Origin: SFLA01 sp045595785
GTDB taxonomy: Bacteria; Bacillota; Clostridia; Oscillospirales; CAG-382
Length of the DNA stretch: 64,000 bases
Assembly (NCBI GenBank): GCA_045595785.1
Contig: JAZOBE010000014.1
Coordinates: 1 to 64,000 of the forward strand
Direction of reading: 5' to 3'
This document shows positions 7,488 to 16,973 of the stretch, piece after piece. The translations under genes were made by a program, and so were the position numbers. The number at the start of each line of letters is the position of its first letter. Position 1 is the first letter of the stretch. The notes under the pieces are model-generated. The model made no database searches. It had not been told where the DNA came from and was given only the letters and a program-made list of their open reading frames with translations.

Positions 7488-8351
7488 TTATATTTTTATT
7501 TTACAGGGCTTACGGTCCTTGTAGTAATATATATGTTCAAATCCGGTTTGCTTAAGAAAACATACTGCTTGTTCAAATCCCTTGGCGGCATCCTGTGCTC
7601 TGTGGGCGTCCGATCCCAATGTTACCATACGTCCGCCCATATTATAATATTTTTCAATAACACTGCGCGGCGGCATATAGTCGAAAAGCAGGTCCGACGT
7701 AGAGGTGTTAACTTCAAGTGAAATGCCTTTTTCTATAACCTTTTTCAGTATATTTTCTATTTTGCTTTCAAAAGGGGATATGTCAATTCCACGGCTGTAT
7801 TTGCCGTTTATATACCGCAACGGGCAGGTGATATGGCATAAAACATCAAAATCCGTTGTTTCCAGCAGTGTAAGAAGGTCGTCGAAATACGTGTCCAGAT
7901 AAGCGTATATCCTTTCTTCGGGCAAAAGGGAAAAATCAATTTGTGCATACGCCTCGGTCATATTTTCAAACCGTACCTGATGTATAGAACCCAGCACAAC
8001 GTCATAATTTTCTAAATTAATTATACGTCGGTAAGCGTCATTGTTCCAAAAGCCTTCGCCCAATTCGACTCCGCACAAAGCGGTGCACTCTTTTCCGTAT
8101 ATTTCATTTAGCCGCCTGCATTCCGCCGCGGCGTTTTTTATGGGCGTAAAAATATCCGTTTTTCCGTAAAGGTCGGTATCGAAATGGTCTGTCACCGCAA
8201 AAAACAGACTGCCGCGCTTTATCTGCGCTTTTACCATATCCTCAATTTTGCAGCACGAGTCGTGGGAATTTTCCGAATGAGTATGCATATCGGCGAAAAA
8301 TATTGTATTTTGCACGGGAACCGAGTCTTCTGTTTTTATCTCTTTTTCCAT
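7488..8351 (-). CDS. PHP-domain phosphoesterase, histidinol-phosphatase-like
   Basis: A 287-residue soluble protein of the polymerase and histidinol phosphatase (PHP) superfamily. Metal ligands are visible in FFADMHTHSENSHDS (HxH motif), FAVTDHFDTD, CGVELGE, VVLGSIHQVR, FDVLCHITCP and the C-terminal TLGSDAH. Architecture and length fit the HisK-type histidinol-phosphatase group that uses a trinuclear metal centre to hydrolyse a phosphomonoester. No histidine genes are nearby, so it may be a generic PHP phosphatase. Monocistronic. Confidence 0.82.
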   Translation of the reverse strand: MEKEIKTEDSVPVQNTIFFADMHTHSENSHDSCCKIEDMVKAQIKRGSLFFAVTDHFDTDLYGKTDIFTPIKNAAAECRRLNEIYGKECTALCGVELGEGFWNNDAYRRIINLENYDVVLGSIHQVRFENMTEAYAQIDFSLLPEERIYAYLDTYFDDLLTLLETTDFDVLCHITCPLRYINGKYSRGIDISPFESKIENILKKVIEKGISLEVNTSTSDLLFDYMPPRSVIEKYYNMGGRMVTLGSDAHRAQDAAKGFEQAVCFLKQTGFEHIYYYKDRKPCKIKI

Positions 8352-8392
8352 TTCATCCCACCTCTGCCTGCACAGATTATTTTTACGACATA

Positions 8393-8421
8393 ATTATATC
8401 CGATTTTTATAAATTAATCAA
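8393..8421 (-). promoter_or_regulatory. Promoter for the PHP gene
   Basis: Minus strand TTGATT (8416-8421), 17-bp spacer, TATAAT (8393-8398). Confidence 0.7.
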
Positions 8422-8582
8422 TGATTGTTTTTGTTTTATTACAGCTTTGCTTTTTATAAATAACGCAACACACGCCGGTTAAAGGGTTTTGAAAGAATTT
8501 TATCGATTCCTCTTTATTTTTTAACAATTATGTGGTAGAATAAAATGATAAAATGCCGTTTTTGAAAGGGAGGTCGGAAAAC

Positions 8583-10535
8583 ATGCCGGATAAGTTCATA
8601 TTACATTCGCCGTATCAGGCGACGGGCGACCAGCCGGAGGCGATACGCACTCTTTGCGATGGGCTTGACAAGGGCTATACCGACCAGACGCTTATCGGCG
8701 TTACCGGCTCGGGTAAAACCTTTACCATGGCGAATATCATCGCCGCCGCAAACCGTCCCACGCTGGTGCTTGCCCACAACAAGACTTTGGCGGCACAGCT
8801 TTGCTCGGAATTCCGCGAATTTTTCCCCGAAAACGCGGTGGAATATTTCGTTTCCTACTACGATTATTACCAGCCCGAGGCATACGTTCCCGGCAAGGAC
8901 ATTTATATTGAGAAGGATGCTTCCATCAACTCGGAGATAGACAAGCTCCGCCATTCCGCCACCACCGCGCTTATGGAAAGACGGGACGTTATCGTGGTAG
9001 CATCCGTGTCCTGCATATATTCCTTGGGCGACCCCGAGGAATACGGCAGAAACGTAATTTCTCTCCGTCCCGGAATGGTGTTTCCCCAGCGCGACCTTAT
9101 AAAAAGACTTGTGTCTCTGCAGTTTTCCCGTTCGGATATCGGATTTGACAGAAACAATTTCCGTGTACGCGGCGACGTTATCGAAATATTCCCCCCTAAT
9201 TCGGACAGATATGCTTACCGTGTTGAGCTTTTCGGTGATGAGATAGACAGAATCTCCCAGGTGGATACCGTTACCGGTGAGATAGACGCGCGCCTTTCCC
9301 ATGCCGCAATATACCCTGCGTCCCATTACGTTACCTCGGCGGAAAAGCGTGAAAACGCTATTCACGAAATCCTTGAGGAATTGGACGAGCGTATCGAATA
9401 CTTTGAAAAACAGCAAAAATACGTTGAGGCACAGCGTATCCGCGAGCGTGTGCTCTTTGATGCGGAGCAAATACGTGAAATGGGCTTTTGCTCGGGTGTG
9501 GAAAACTATTCCCGTGTGCTGGCAGGCAGAAAGCCGGGAAGCACGCCGTACACTCTTCTTGACTTTTTTCCTGCAGACTATCTTTTGCTTATAGACGAAA
9601 GCCACGTTACCGTGCCTCAGGTAAGAGGAATGTCGGGCGGCGACCACGCCAGAAAGAAAAATCTTATAGATTATGGCTTCCGTCTTCCCTCTGCCTTTGA
9701 CAACCGTCCTCTTAACTTTAACGAATTTCTTGATAAAAAAGGCACTACTCTGTACGTTTCCGCAACTCCCGCGCCCTTTGAGAAGGATAGGTCACAGCAG
9801 ATAGCGGAGCAGATAATCCGACCTACGGGACTTCTTGACCCTGAGGTGGAGGTGCGTCCCGTAAAGGGTCAGGTAGACGACCTGCTTACCGAGATACGCG
9901 CCCGTGCCGAAAAGGGAGAGCGGGTGCTGGTTACCACTCTTACCAAAAAAATGGCGGAAGACCTTTCGGAATATCTTGTTTCATCAGACGTAAAGTGCCG
10001 CTATATGCACCACGATATCGACGCCATGGAGCGAATGGAGCTTATCCGCGACCTGCGTAAGGGCGTTATCGATGTGCTGGTGGGAATAAACCTTCTTCGT
10101 GAAGGTCTTGACCTGCCCGAGGTATCTCTTGTAGCTATTCTGGATGCGGACAAGGAAGGCTTTTTGCGTAGCGAGACCAGTCTGGTACAGACTATCGGAC
10201 GTGCTGCCCGCCACGTTAACGGAAAGGTAATAATGTATGCGGATAAGATGACGGGCTCTATGGAGCGTGCCATTAACGAAACCAACCGACGCCGCAAGAT
10301 ACAAAAAGAATATAACGAAAAATACGGCATTACGCCAAAGAGTATTATAAAGGAGCTTCGCGATCCCATTGCTATTACGGGTGCGGTAAACGAGCAAGCC
10401 GACCCCAAGAAGATGAGCGAAAGCCAAAAGAAGAAGCAGATAGAACTGCTCACCAAGCAGATGAAGGAAGCGGCAAAGGTTTTGGATTTCGAGACAGCCG
10501 CCGCACTGCGTGACAGAATAAAACGATTAATGTAA
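8583..10535 (+). CDS. uvrB: Excinuclease ABC subunit B
   Basis: A 650-residue full-length UvrB, the damage-verifying helicase-like subunit of nucleotide excision repair. Visible are Walker A GVTGSGKTFTMAN (about residue 40), the beta-hairpin YYDYYQPEAYVP that locks onto the damaged strand, the DESH box in LLLIDESHVT, motif VI region QTIGRAARH and the C-terminal UVR domain (KQMKEAAKVLDFETAAALRD) that contacts UvrC. The ATG at 8583 follows GGGAGG with good spacing; an earlier in-frame ATG (8553) lacks one. No LexA-type palindrome was recognised upstream. It is followed by uvrA after 10 bases. Confidence 0.97.
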   Translation: MPDKFILHSPYQATGDQPEAIRTLCDGLDKGYTDQTLIGVTGSGKTFTMANIIAAANRPTLVLAHNKTLAAQLCSEFREFFPENAVEYFVSYYDYYQPEAYVPGKDIYIEKDASINSEIDKLRHSATTALMERRDVIVVASVSCIYSLGDPEEYGRNVISLRPGMVFPQRDLIKRLVSLQFSRSDIGFDRNNFRVRGDVIEIFPPNSDRYAYRVELFGDEIDRISQVDTVTGEIDARLSHAAIYPASHYVTSAEKRENAIHEILEELDERIEYFEKQQKYVEAQRIRERVLFDAEQIREMGFCSGVENYSRVLAGRKPGSTPYTLLDFFPADYLLLIDESHVTVPQVRGMSGGDHARKKNLIDYGFRLPSAFDNRPLNFNEFLDKKGTTLYVSATPAPFEKDRSQQIAEQIIRPTGLLDPEVEVRPVKGQVDDLLTEIRARAEKGERVLVTTLTKKMAEDLSEYLVSSDVKCRYMHHDIDAMERMELIRDLRKGVIDVLVGINLLREGLDLPEVSLVAILDADKEGFLRSETSLVQTIGRAARHVNGKVIMYADKMTGSMERAINETNRRRKIQKEYNEKYGITPKSIIKELRDPIAITGAVNEQADPKKMSESQKKKQIELLTKQMKEAAKVLDFETAAALRDRIKRLM

Positions 10536-10545
10536 GGATATAAAA

Positions 10546-13347
10546 ATGGAAACAGAAATCAAGGTAAAAGGCGCACGGACACATAATCTCAAGGATATTT
10601 CCGTAACCGTTCCCCGCAACAAGCTTACTGTTTTTACGGGGCTTTCGGGCTCGGGTAAATCCTCCCTTGCCTTTGATACTATTTATGCCGAGGGACACCG
10701 CCGATTTGTGGAATCTCTGTCCTCTTACGCCCGTCAGTTTTTGGGTCAATTGGACAAGCCTGACGTAGATTTTATCGAGGGACTTTCTCCTGCCATCGCC
10801 ATAGACCAAAAGACTACCTCCAAAAACCCCCGTTCCACCGTGGGTACTGTTACCGAAATATACGATTATATGCGTCTTTTGTACGCCCGTCTCGGCGTGC
10901 CTCACTGCCCCGTGTGCGGAATTCCCATAAAGCAACAGACTATTGATGAAATAGTTTCCCGTGTGCTCACCCTTGAAGAGGGCACAAGATTTATGGTTAC
11001 TTCTCCCGTTGTTTCGGGCAAAAAGGGTATGCACGAAAAGGTTATTGAGGACGCAAAGAAAAGCGGCTTTGTCCGCGCTTACGTTGACGGAAGCCTGTAT
11101 GACCTTTCCGAGGTGCCTGCTCTTGATAAAAATCTGAAGCACGATATTGATATCGTTGTTGACCGTCTTGTTATGCGTGCTGACGGAATTTCTTCCCGTC
11201 TTACCGACAGTATCGAGACCGCCTCCAAGCTTTCAAACGGTATTATAAAAATTATGCTGGCGGACAGCGGTGAGGTAATACGCTTTTCCCAGAATTACGC
11301 CTGCCCCGAGCACGGTATCTCTTTGGGAGAATTGGAGCCCAGACTCTTTTCCTTCAACAGCCCCGTGGGCGCTTGTGAGGATTGCTCGGGCATCGGTATG
11401 AACCACGTCGTTTCTCCCGACAGACTTATTCCCGATAAAAGCATGTCTCTTTTCTCGGGTGCGGTAATCTGTAACGGCTTCAAGACCTTTGACCCCGGCA
11501 GTTATACCTATGAGCTTTTTAATTCCGTAGGCAAGCATTACGGATGGGACGTGCATACTCCCATTCAGGATATGACCGAGGACGGTCTCCACGTGCTGCT
11601 TTACGGCAATAAATACGCGCGCAGAAATTACAGTATCCCCAAATTCGAGGGTATTGTGAATATGGTTAAGCGCAGATACGACAGCAATACGTCTCCCGAA
11701 TCCCGTGAGTATTACGAGGCCTTTATGGACAACGTGCCCTGTCCCTCCTGTGAGGGAAGAAGGCTCCGTCCCGAGGCGCTGGCGGTTACTGTCGGCGATA
11801 AAAATATAACCGAGCTTTGCGATATGTCCGTTTCCGTTTTGCGTGATTTCTTCAGGAATATTTCCTTTACCGAAAGTGAGCGCGCCGTGGCTAAGGAGAT
11901 ACTTAAGGAGATAGATTCCCGTCTCGGTTTTCTTGAAAACGTAGGTCTGGAATATCTCACTCTGTCCCGTGCCGCAGGCAGTCTTTCCGGCGGTGAGGCA
12001 CAGCGTATCCGTCTTGCAACTCAGGTTGGAAGCGCACTCGTCGGCGTTATGTACGTTCTGGACGAGCCCAGTATCGGACTTCATCAGCGTGATAACATCA
12101 AGCTTATAAATACACTTAAATCCTTGCGTGACCTTGGCAATACCGTGCTTGTGGTCGAGCACGATGAGGAAACAATGCTCAGCGCAGACCATATCGTGGA
12201 TATCGGTCCTTACGCAGGCGTCAGGGGAGGAGAGGTGCTGTTTTCCGGCACACCCGAAGAACTGCTTAAAGCCGAAGGCTCCATAACCGCCGAATATCTT
12301 TCAGGCAGACGGGTAATCCCCGTTCCCTCAACCCGCAGAAGCGGCAACGGTCTGTATCTCACCGTAAAGGGCGCAAGGGAAAATAACCTTAAGAATATTG
12401 ATGTAGATTTCCCTTTGGGCAAGCTTATATGCGTTACCGGCGTTTCGGGAAGCGGAAAGTCCTCGCTTGTGAATTCCGTTTTGTGTGAGGGCGCGGCAAG
12501 AGCTTTGGGCAGATTAAGCGCCACTCCCGGCAAGTGCGACTGTATTGAAGGACTTGAAAATATAGACAAGGTCATTCAGATAGACCAGTCTCCCATAGGA
12601 CGTACTCCCCGTTCCAACCCCGCAACATATACGGGAATGTTTACGGATATCCGTTCTCTTTACGCCTCCACCCCCGACGCAAAGGCGCGGGGCTACAAGG
12701 AAGGCAGATTTTCCTTTAACATCAAGGGCGGCAGATGCGAAGCCTGCGAGGGTGACGGTACAATAAAAATAGAAATGCATTTTCTTCCCGACGTTTACGT
12801 TAAGTGCGACGTTTGCGGAGGCAGACGGTACAACCGTGAAACGCTGGAGGTAAAATACAAGGGCAAGAATATTTATGACGTTTTGGAAATGACGGTAGAC
12901 GAGGGAATGGAATTCTTCGCAAACTACCAGTCTATCTTCCGCCGCTTAAAGACTCTTTCCGAGGTAGGTCTGGGCTATATTAAGATAGGTCAGTCCTCCA
13001 CCACCCTTTCCGGCGGTGAGGCGCAAAGAGTAAAGCTTGCAACCGAGCTTGCACGCCGCAGTACGGGCAAAACTCTGTATATTCTTGATGAGCCCACCAC
13101 AGGTCTCCACAGCTATGACGTTGATAAGCTCAACGACGTACTCCACCGTCTTGTGGATACGGGCAACACAGTTGTGGTTATCGAGCATAATCTTGACCTT
13201 ATAAAAACTGCCGATTATATTATTGACCTTGGTCCCGAGGGGGGCGACGGCGGCGGTACCGTTATTGCCTGCGGTACTCCCGAGGAGATTGCAAAGTGCC
13301 CACACAGCTATACGGGTCAGTTCTTAAGAAAGGTGCTTAAGCAATGA
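10546..13347 (+). CDS. uvrA: Excinuclease ABC subunit A
   Basis: A 933-residue UvrA, the damage-recognition ATPase of nucleotide excision repair. It contains two ABC modules: Walker A GLSGSGKSSLAF near residue 35 and GVSGSGKSSLVN near 635, and two LSGGEAQR signatures. Zinc-binding cysteine pairs appear as HCPVCG near residue 123 and CEAC...CDVCGG near 730-760. EGHRRFVESLSSYARQFL is the usual N-terminal signature. It forms an operon with uvrB and overlaps the next lipoprotein gene by 4 bases (ATGA), which would couple a repair gene to an envelope protein. Confidence 0.97.
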   Translation: METEIKVKGARTHNLKDISVTVPRNKLTVFTGLSGSGKSSLAFDTIYAEGHRRFVESLSSYARQFLGQLDKPDVDFIEGLSPAIAIDQKTTSKNPRSTVGTVTEIYDYMRLLYARLGVPHCPVCGIPIKQQTIDEIVSRVLTLEEGTRFMVTSPVVSGKKGMHEKVIEDAKKSGFVRAYVDGSLYDLSEVPALDKNLKHDIDIVVDRLVMRADGISSRLTDSIETASKLSNGIIKIMLADSGEVIRFSQNYACPEHGISLGELEPRLFSFNSPVGACEDCSGIGMNHVVSPDRLIPDKSMSLFSGAVICNGFKTFDPGSYTYELFNSVGKHYGWDVHTPIQDMTEDGLHVLLYGNKYARRNYSIPKFEGIVNMVKRRYDSNTSPESREYYEAFMDNVPCPSCEGRRLRPEALAVTVGDKNITELCDMSVSVLRDFFRNISFTESERAVAKEILKEIDSRLGFLENVGLEYLTLSRAAGSLSGGEAQRIRLATQVGSALVGVMYVLDEPSIGLHQRDNIKLINTLKSLRDLGNTVLVVEHDEETMLSADHIVDIGPYAGVRGGEVLFSGTPEELLKAEGSITAEYLSGRRVIPVPSTRRSGNGLYLTVKGARENNLKNIDVDFPLGKLICVTGVSGSGKSSLVNSVLCEGAARALGRLSATPGKCDCIEGLENIDKVIQIDQSPIGRTPRSNPATYTGMFTDIRSLYASTPDAKARGYKEGRFSFNIKGGRCEACEGDGTIKIEMHFLPDVYVKCDVCGGRRYNRETLEVKYKGKNIYDVLEMTVDEGMEFFANYQSIFRRLKTLSEVGLGYIKIGQSSTTLSGGEAQRVKLATELARRSTGKTLYILDEPTTGLHSYDVDKLNDVLHRLVDTGNTVVVIEHNLDLIKTADYIIDLGPEGGDGGGTVIACGTPEEIAKCPHSYTGQFLRKVLKQ

Positions 13348-14450
13348 AAAAAATATTTTTGTTAATTCTTATATCCGCCCTTTTGCTTGCTTCCTGTAAC
13401 GGGGGTGAGAGCGAGGTGTCTGTCCCTGCCGCTTCCGCGCCGGAGGAAAGCAAGGAGGTATCCGTGCAGGTGTCCGAGCCCGAGGAAAGCGAAATAAGCG
13501 AGGAAAGCGTATACGTTCCCGTGAATTTGTTTGAAAAATCGGCAATGATAGGGGACGGCAAGCTTCAGTTCGATTTTAATCCCATTTATGCGTCCAACGA
13601 ATTTTCAAATATAAAGACCTTTATGGATACCTTGTATTCGTCGGGTAATTTCACCTTCCCCGTAGACGAAAAATACGTTTTTTCGGATAATTATTCGGGC
13701 AGGGCAGGAGACTATTTCTCCTTCGTGTATATCGACCTTGAGTCAGGCTGCTCGCTGGCATATAATCCCGACGTCATTTATCAGACCTGTTCTGTAATAA
13801 AGCCGTCTCTTGCAGTATTTCTGCTTAAAAAGGGAGTTGATCTGGGCGAGGAGGTCACTATCAACTCTTACGCAGGCGGTTCGGGGGTTCTCAAAAAGTC
13901 GGATATCGGCAAAGCCTTTACCGTAGAATATCTTATTGAGATAATGATAACCGAATCGGATAACACTGCCTACGTTCATCTGCTTAAAAAATACGGACAG
14001 CAGGAATTTTCCGATTACCTTGCATCTATCGGAAATAAAAACACCAACGTAGGTGCGCCTACCTGGTATAAATTCGGACTTATCTCCACCCGTGACCTTG
14101 CTTGTATGATGAAGGACGTTTACGATTTTTCCACACAAGGCGAGGCAGGCAAGTGGGTACTTGAGCTTATGCAGAGGACCAGCTATAACGAGCTTATCAC
14201 CTCCATCGAATGCGGTATACCCGTTGCCCATAAATACGGCGAGGACAACGGAATCGAGCCTTCTTTGCACGATGGCGCAGTGTATCTTGGCGAGCATCCC
14301 TACGTTTTGGTAATATTAAGTAAAAGCGACGTAAACAGCGACGTTTCCTATGATAAATTCAGAGCAATATCCGTGCTGGTAAACCGGTTCCACTGCGCAA
14401 TGCACGGCGGAGCAGACGAGTTTGCCGCACCTGAAGAAATCGGAGAATAA
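13344..14450 (+). CDS. Class A beta-lactamase-like serine hydrolase lipoprotein
   Basis: A 368-residue lipoprotein: lipobox LLASC (C18), then a Ser/Glu/Val-rich linker to about residue 60, then a penicillin-recognising fold. The three expected motifs are present: SVIK (S150, K153), SDN (S205-N207, in ESDNTAY) and HKYG at 296-299 in place of KTG. This fits the beta-lactamase2/class A superfamily (PF13354), but the altered third motif and unusual linker argue for a cell-wall or other amide hydrolase instead of a resistance enzyme. Expressed with uvrBA through an ATGA overlap. Confidence 0.75.
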   Translation: MKKIFLLILISALLLASCNGGESEVSVPAASAPEESKEVSVQVSEPEESEISEESVYVPVNLFEKSAMIGDGKLQFDFNPIYASNEFSNIKTFMDTLYSSGNFTFPVDEKYVFSDNYSGRAGDYFSFVYIDLESGCSLAYNPDVIYQTCSVIKPSLAVFLLKKGVDLGEEVTINSYAGGSGVLKKSDIGKAFTVEYLIEIMITESDNTAYVHLLKKYGQQEFSDYLASIGNKNTNVGAPTWYKFGLISTRDLACMMKDVYDFSTQGEAGKWVLELMQRTSYNELITSIECGIPVAHKYGEDNGIEPSLHDGAVYLGEHPYVLVILSKSDVNSDVSYDKFRAISVLVNRFHCAMHGGADEFAAPEEIGE

Positions 14451-14452
14451 AA

Positions 14453-16291
14453 ATGAAAACAGATAGATACGCCCACTTGCTGTCCCGCGTTGAAAAGCCG
14501 GGAAGATATACGGGCAATGAATACGGAGAAACGCACAAAAACCTTGATGATATCGATACTCGTATGTGCTTTTGCTTTCCCGATACTTACGAGATAGGCA
14601 TGTCCAATCTGGGCATGAAGATACTTATGGGTGCTGTCAACCGACTGGATGGCGTTTGGTGCGAAAAATCCTTTGCCCCTTGGGTGGATATGGAAGCTCT
14701 TATGCGTGAGACGGGTACAAAGCTTTTCTCTCTTGAGACCGGCGACCCTCTTACGGATTTTGATATCGTGGCTTTCACTCTCCAGTATGAGCTTTGCTAT
14801 ACCAATATGGTGAATATGCTTTCTCTTGCAGGCATACCCTTTTATTCCAAGGACAGAGGGGAGGAGTACCCTCTCATTATCGCAGGCGGCCCCTGCTCAT
14901 ATAATCCCGAGCCCGTCGCTGATTTTATAGACGTTTTTTCTATCGGCGAAGGGGAAGAGGCTATTCCCGAACTGGTAGAGCTTTACCGTGAGTGCAAGAA
15001 AAAGGGTCTTTCCAAAAAGGAATTTCTTTATAAAATAGCCACCGAGCACGAGGGCTTTTACGTACCTTCTCTTTACGATGTGGACTATAACGAGGACGGC
15101 ACAATAAAGGCGTTCACCCCTCACGACGGCGTTCCCGCAAAAATAACCAAGCGTATTATAAAGGACCTTGACAAGGTGTATTATCCCACCGACGCAGAGG
15201 TGCCTTATATCGAAACGGTGCATGACCGTATCGTTATGGAGATATTCCGCGGCTGTATAAGAGGCTGCCGCTTCTGTCAGGCAGGCATGGTGTACCGCCC
15301 TTACAGAGAGAAAACACCCGATGTTATCAACGCTTGCGCCAAGGAATGCTTTGATAAAACGGGCTATTCGGAAATGTCTCTTTCTTGTCTGTCCGTGTCG
15401 GACTATACCCGTCTTCCCGAGCTTATAGATAAGCTTCTTACCTGGACGGACGATAAAAAGGTAAGTCTTTCTCTTCCTTCTCAGCGTATCGACGCTTTTT
15501 ATGAGGAATTGATGGAAAAGGTAATGAGCGTGCGCAAAAGCGGTATGACCTTCGCTCCCGAGGCAGGCACACAGCGCCTTCGTGACGTTATAAACAAAAA
15601 CATTACCGAGGAGGAGATCCTTTCCGCCTGCCGCAAAGCCTTTGACGGCGGCAGAAACTCCCTTAAATTGTATTTTATGAACGGACTTCCCACCGAGACT
15701 GACGAGGATATCGTTGGTATTGCCAACCTTTCTCAAAAAATAGTGGATGAGTTTTATTCTGTAAAGCGTCCCGGCAGAAAGGTGGAGGTAGGTATATCCG
15801 TTTCCTGCTTCGTGCCCAAGGCGCTCACGCCCTTCCAGTGGGAGAAGCAGGATGATTTTGAGGAATTACGCAGAAAGCAAATGCTGCTGCGCGACAGTAT
15901 AAAGACCCGTAAAATACGTTATTCCTGGCACGAGGCAAAGGTCTCCCGTCTTGAGGCGGTGTTTGCCAAGGGCAACAGAAAGCTGTCTGCGGCGCTTGTT
16001 GAAGCAAATAAGCGCGGTCAGCGGTTTGACGGCTGGGACGAATGCTTCGATTACGAAAAATGGTGCGAGGTATTTGATACCGTGGGCATCGACCCTGCCT
16101 TTTATGCAAACAGAAAAATGTCCTTTGACGAGATTCTGCCTTGGGACCATATCGATTGCGGCGTAACCAAGGAATTTCTTATAAGAGAGTGCAAAAAGGC
16201 GTATGCCGAAACAACTACGCCCGATTGCCGTACCCAGTGCTCCGCCTGCGGTGCAAACAAATTGGGAGGTGAAAGAAAATGCTGTCGGTAA
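14453..16291 (+). CDS. TIGR03960-family B12-binding-type radical SAM protein
   Basis: A 612-residue protein with an N-terminal cobalamin-binding-like region (residues 1-190, containing MCFCFPDTYEIGMSNLGMKIL and IIAGGPCSYNPEPVADFID) and a radical SAM core whose cluster motif is CIRGCRFC (CxxxCxxC, about residues 271-278). It ends with a cysteine-rich CRTQCSACGA. This architecture matches TIGR03960 proteins of Clostridia, usually paired with a TIGR03936 domain; substrate unknown. Here the partner is a separate gene that overlaps by 13 bases. Starts two bases after the beta-lactamase-like gene. Confidence 0.9.
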   Translation: MKTDRYAHLLSRVEKPGRYTGNEYGETHKNLDDIDTRMCFCFPDTYEIGMSNLGMKILMGAVNRLDGVWCEKSFAPWVDMEALMRETGTKLFSLETGDPLTDFDIVAFTLQYELCYTNMVNMLSLAGIPFYSKDRGEEYPLIIAGGPCSYNPEPVADFIDVFSIGEGEEAIPELVELYRECKKKGLSKKEFLYKIATEHEGFYVPSLYDVDYNEDGTIKAFTPHDGVPAKITKRIIKDLDKVYYPTDAEVPYIETVHDRIVMEIFRGCIRGCRFCQAGMVYRPYREKTPDVINACAKECFDKTGYSEMSLSCLSVSDYTRLPELIDKLLTWTDDKKVSLSLPSQRIDAFYEELMEKVMSVRKSGMTFAPEAGTQRLRDVINKNITEEEILSACRKAFDGGRNSLKLYFMNGLPTETDEDIVGIANLSQKIVDEFYSVKRPGRKVEVGISVSCFVPKALTPFQWEKQDDFEELRRKQMLLRDSIKTRKIRYSWHEAKVSRLEAVFAKGNRKLSAALVEANKRGQRFDGWDECFDYEKWCEVFDTVGIDPAFYANRKMSFDEILPWDHIDCGVTKEFLIRECKKAYAETTTPDCRTQCSACGANKLGGERKCCR

Positions 16292-16899
16292 GAATGTTTT
16301 TTTCAAAAAAAGGTCCCGTGCGGTATATCTCTCATCTTGATATTTCCCGTGCCATCTCCCGCGCGCTTGTAAGAAGCGGACTGGATATAGTTTTTACCGA
16401 GGGATATAATCCTCACGTCCGTCTGGTTTTCGTACAGCCCCTTTCCATTTTTCAGGAAAGCATTTACGAGGCGGCGGATTTCCGTCTGCACACCGAGGAT
16501 ATTTCCTTTGAGGAGATTACGGAAGCCCTTAATAAGGTCATGCCCGACGGTATAACCGTGCTGTTTACCGCTTCTCCCGTAATGGCGGTGGGCGACTGTG
16601 CTTACGCCACTTATACCATAGCGCTGGATACCGATATGTCCGACGATGAAATTAGGGATGAACTTTCCGGCGAGATGGTTATAAATAAAAAGACCAAAAG
16701 CGGATATAAGGACGTGGATATTTCCGAATTCGTAAAAAAAGTCTCGGTCAAGGACAGGGTGGTGGATATCACCGTCTGCGCCGCCTGCAACCGTTGTCTT
16801 AATCCTGCCCTTGCGGTACAGTATTTAGGCGATAAAGTTCGGTCGTCCCTTATTACCAGAACCGGACTTTACAACGAAAAAATGGAGAAATTTATATAA
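16279..16899 (+). CDS. TIGR03936-family radical SAM-associated protein (DUF2344)
   Basis: A 206-residue protein beginning MLSVRMFFSKKGPVRYISHLDISRAISRALVRSG, with FTEGYNPHVRLVFVQPL, the hallmark N-terminal block of DUF2344/TIGR03936. It always accompanies the TIGR03960 radical SAM enzyme, either fused or adjacent, and is presumably its partner in an unknown modification. Start lies inside the preceding gene after GGGAGG. In many Clostridia the pair precedes rng and rplU; those genes are absent here. Confidence 0.88.
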   Translation: MLSVRMFFSKKGPVRYISHLDISRAISRALVRSGLDIVFTEGYNPHVRLVFVQPLSIFQESIYEAADFRLHTEDISFEEITEALNKVMPDGITVLFTASPVMAVGDCAYATYTIALDTDMSDDEIRDELSGEMVINKKTKSGYKDVDISEFVKKVSVKDRVVDITVCAACNRCLNPALAVQYLGDKVRSSLITRTGLYNEKMEKFI

Positions 16900-16903
16900 A
16901 AGG

Positions 16904-16932
16904 TTGATTATAAACCAAAGGTCTGTTATAAT
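16904..16932 (+). promoter_or_regulatory. Promoter for the 16974 lipoprotein gene and possibly the pyrH operon
   Basis: TTGATT (16904-16909), 17-bp spacer, TATAAT (16927-16932). Confidence 0.7.
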
Positions 16933-16973
16933 TAACTGAATAAGCTCTCTTTTTTACATAAAAGGAGGAGATT

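Noticed and set aside
8521..8582. LexA/SOS box before uvrB
   Set aside because: No CGAAC-type palindrome was found in the 230-base gap; no convincing -35/-10 pair either.
10450..11142. Long minus-strand frames across uvrA, uvrB and polC (for example 10450-11142, 28749-29687)
   Set aside because: They lie opposite strongly conserved genes and arise from high-GC third positions; no domains or start signals are present.
13344..14450. Antibiotic resistance beta-lactamase
   Set aside because: The third motif is HKYG instead of KTG, and location in a housekeeping operon argues against resistance.
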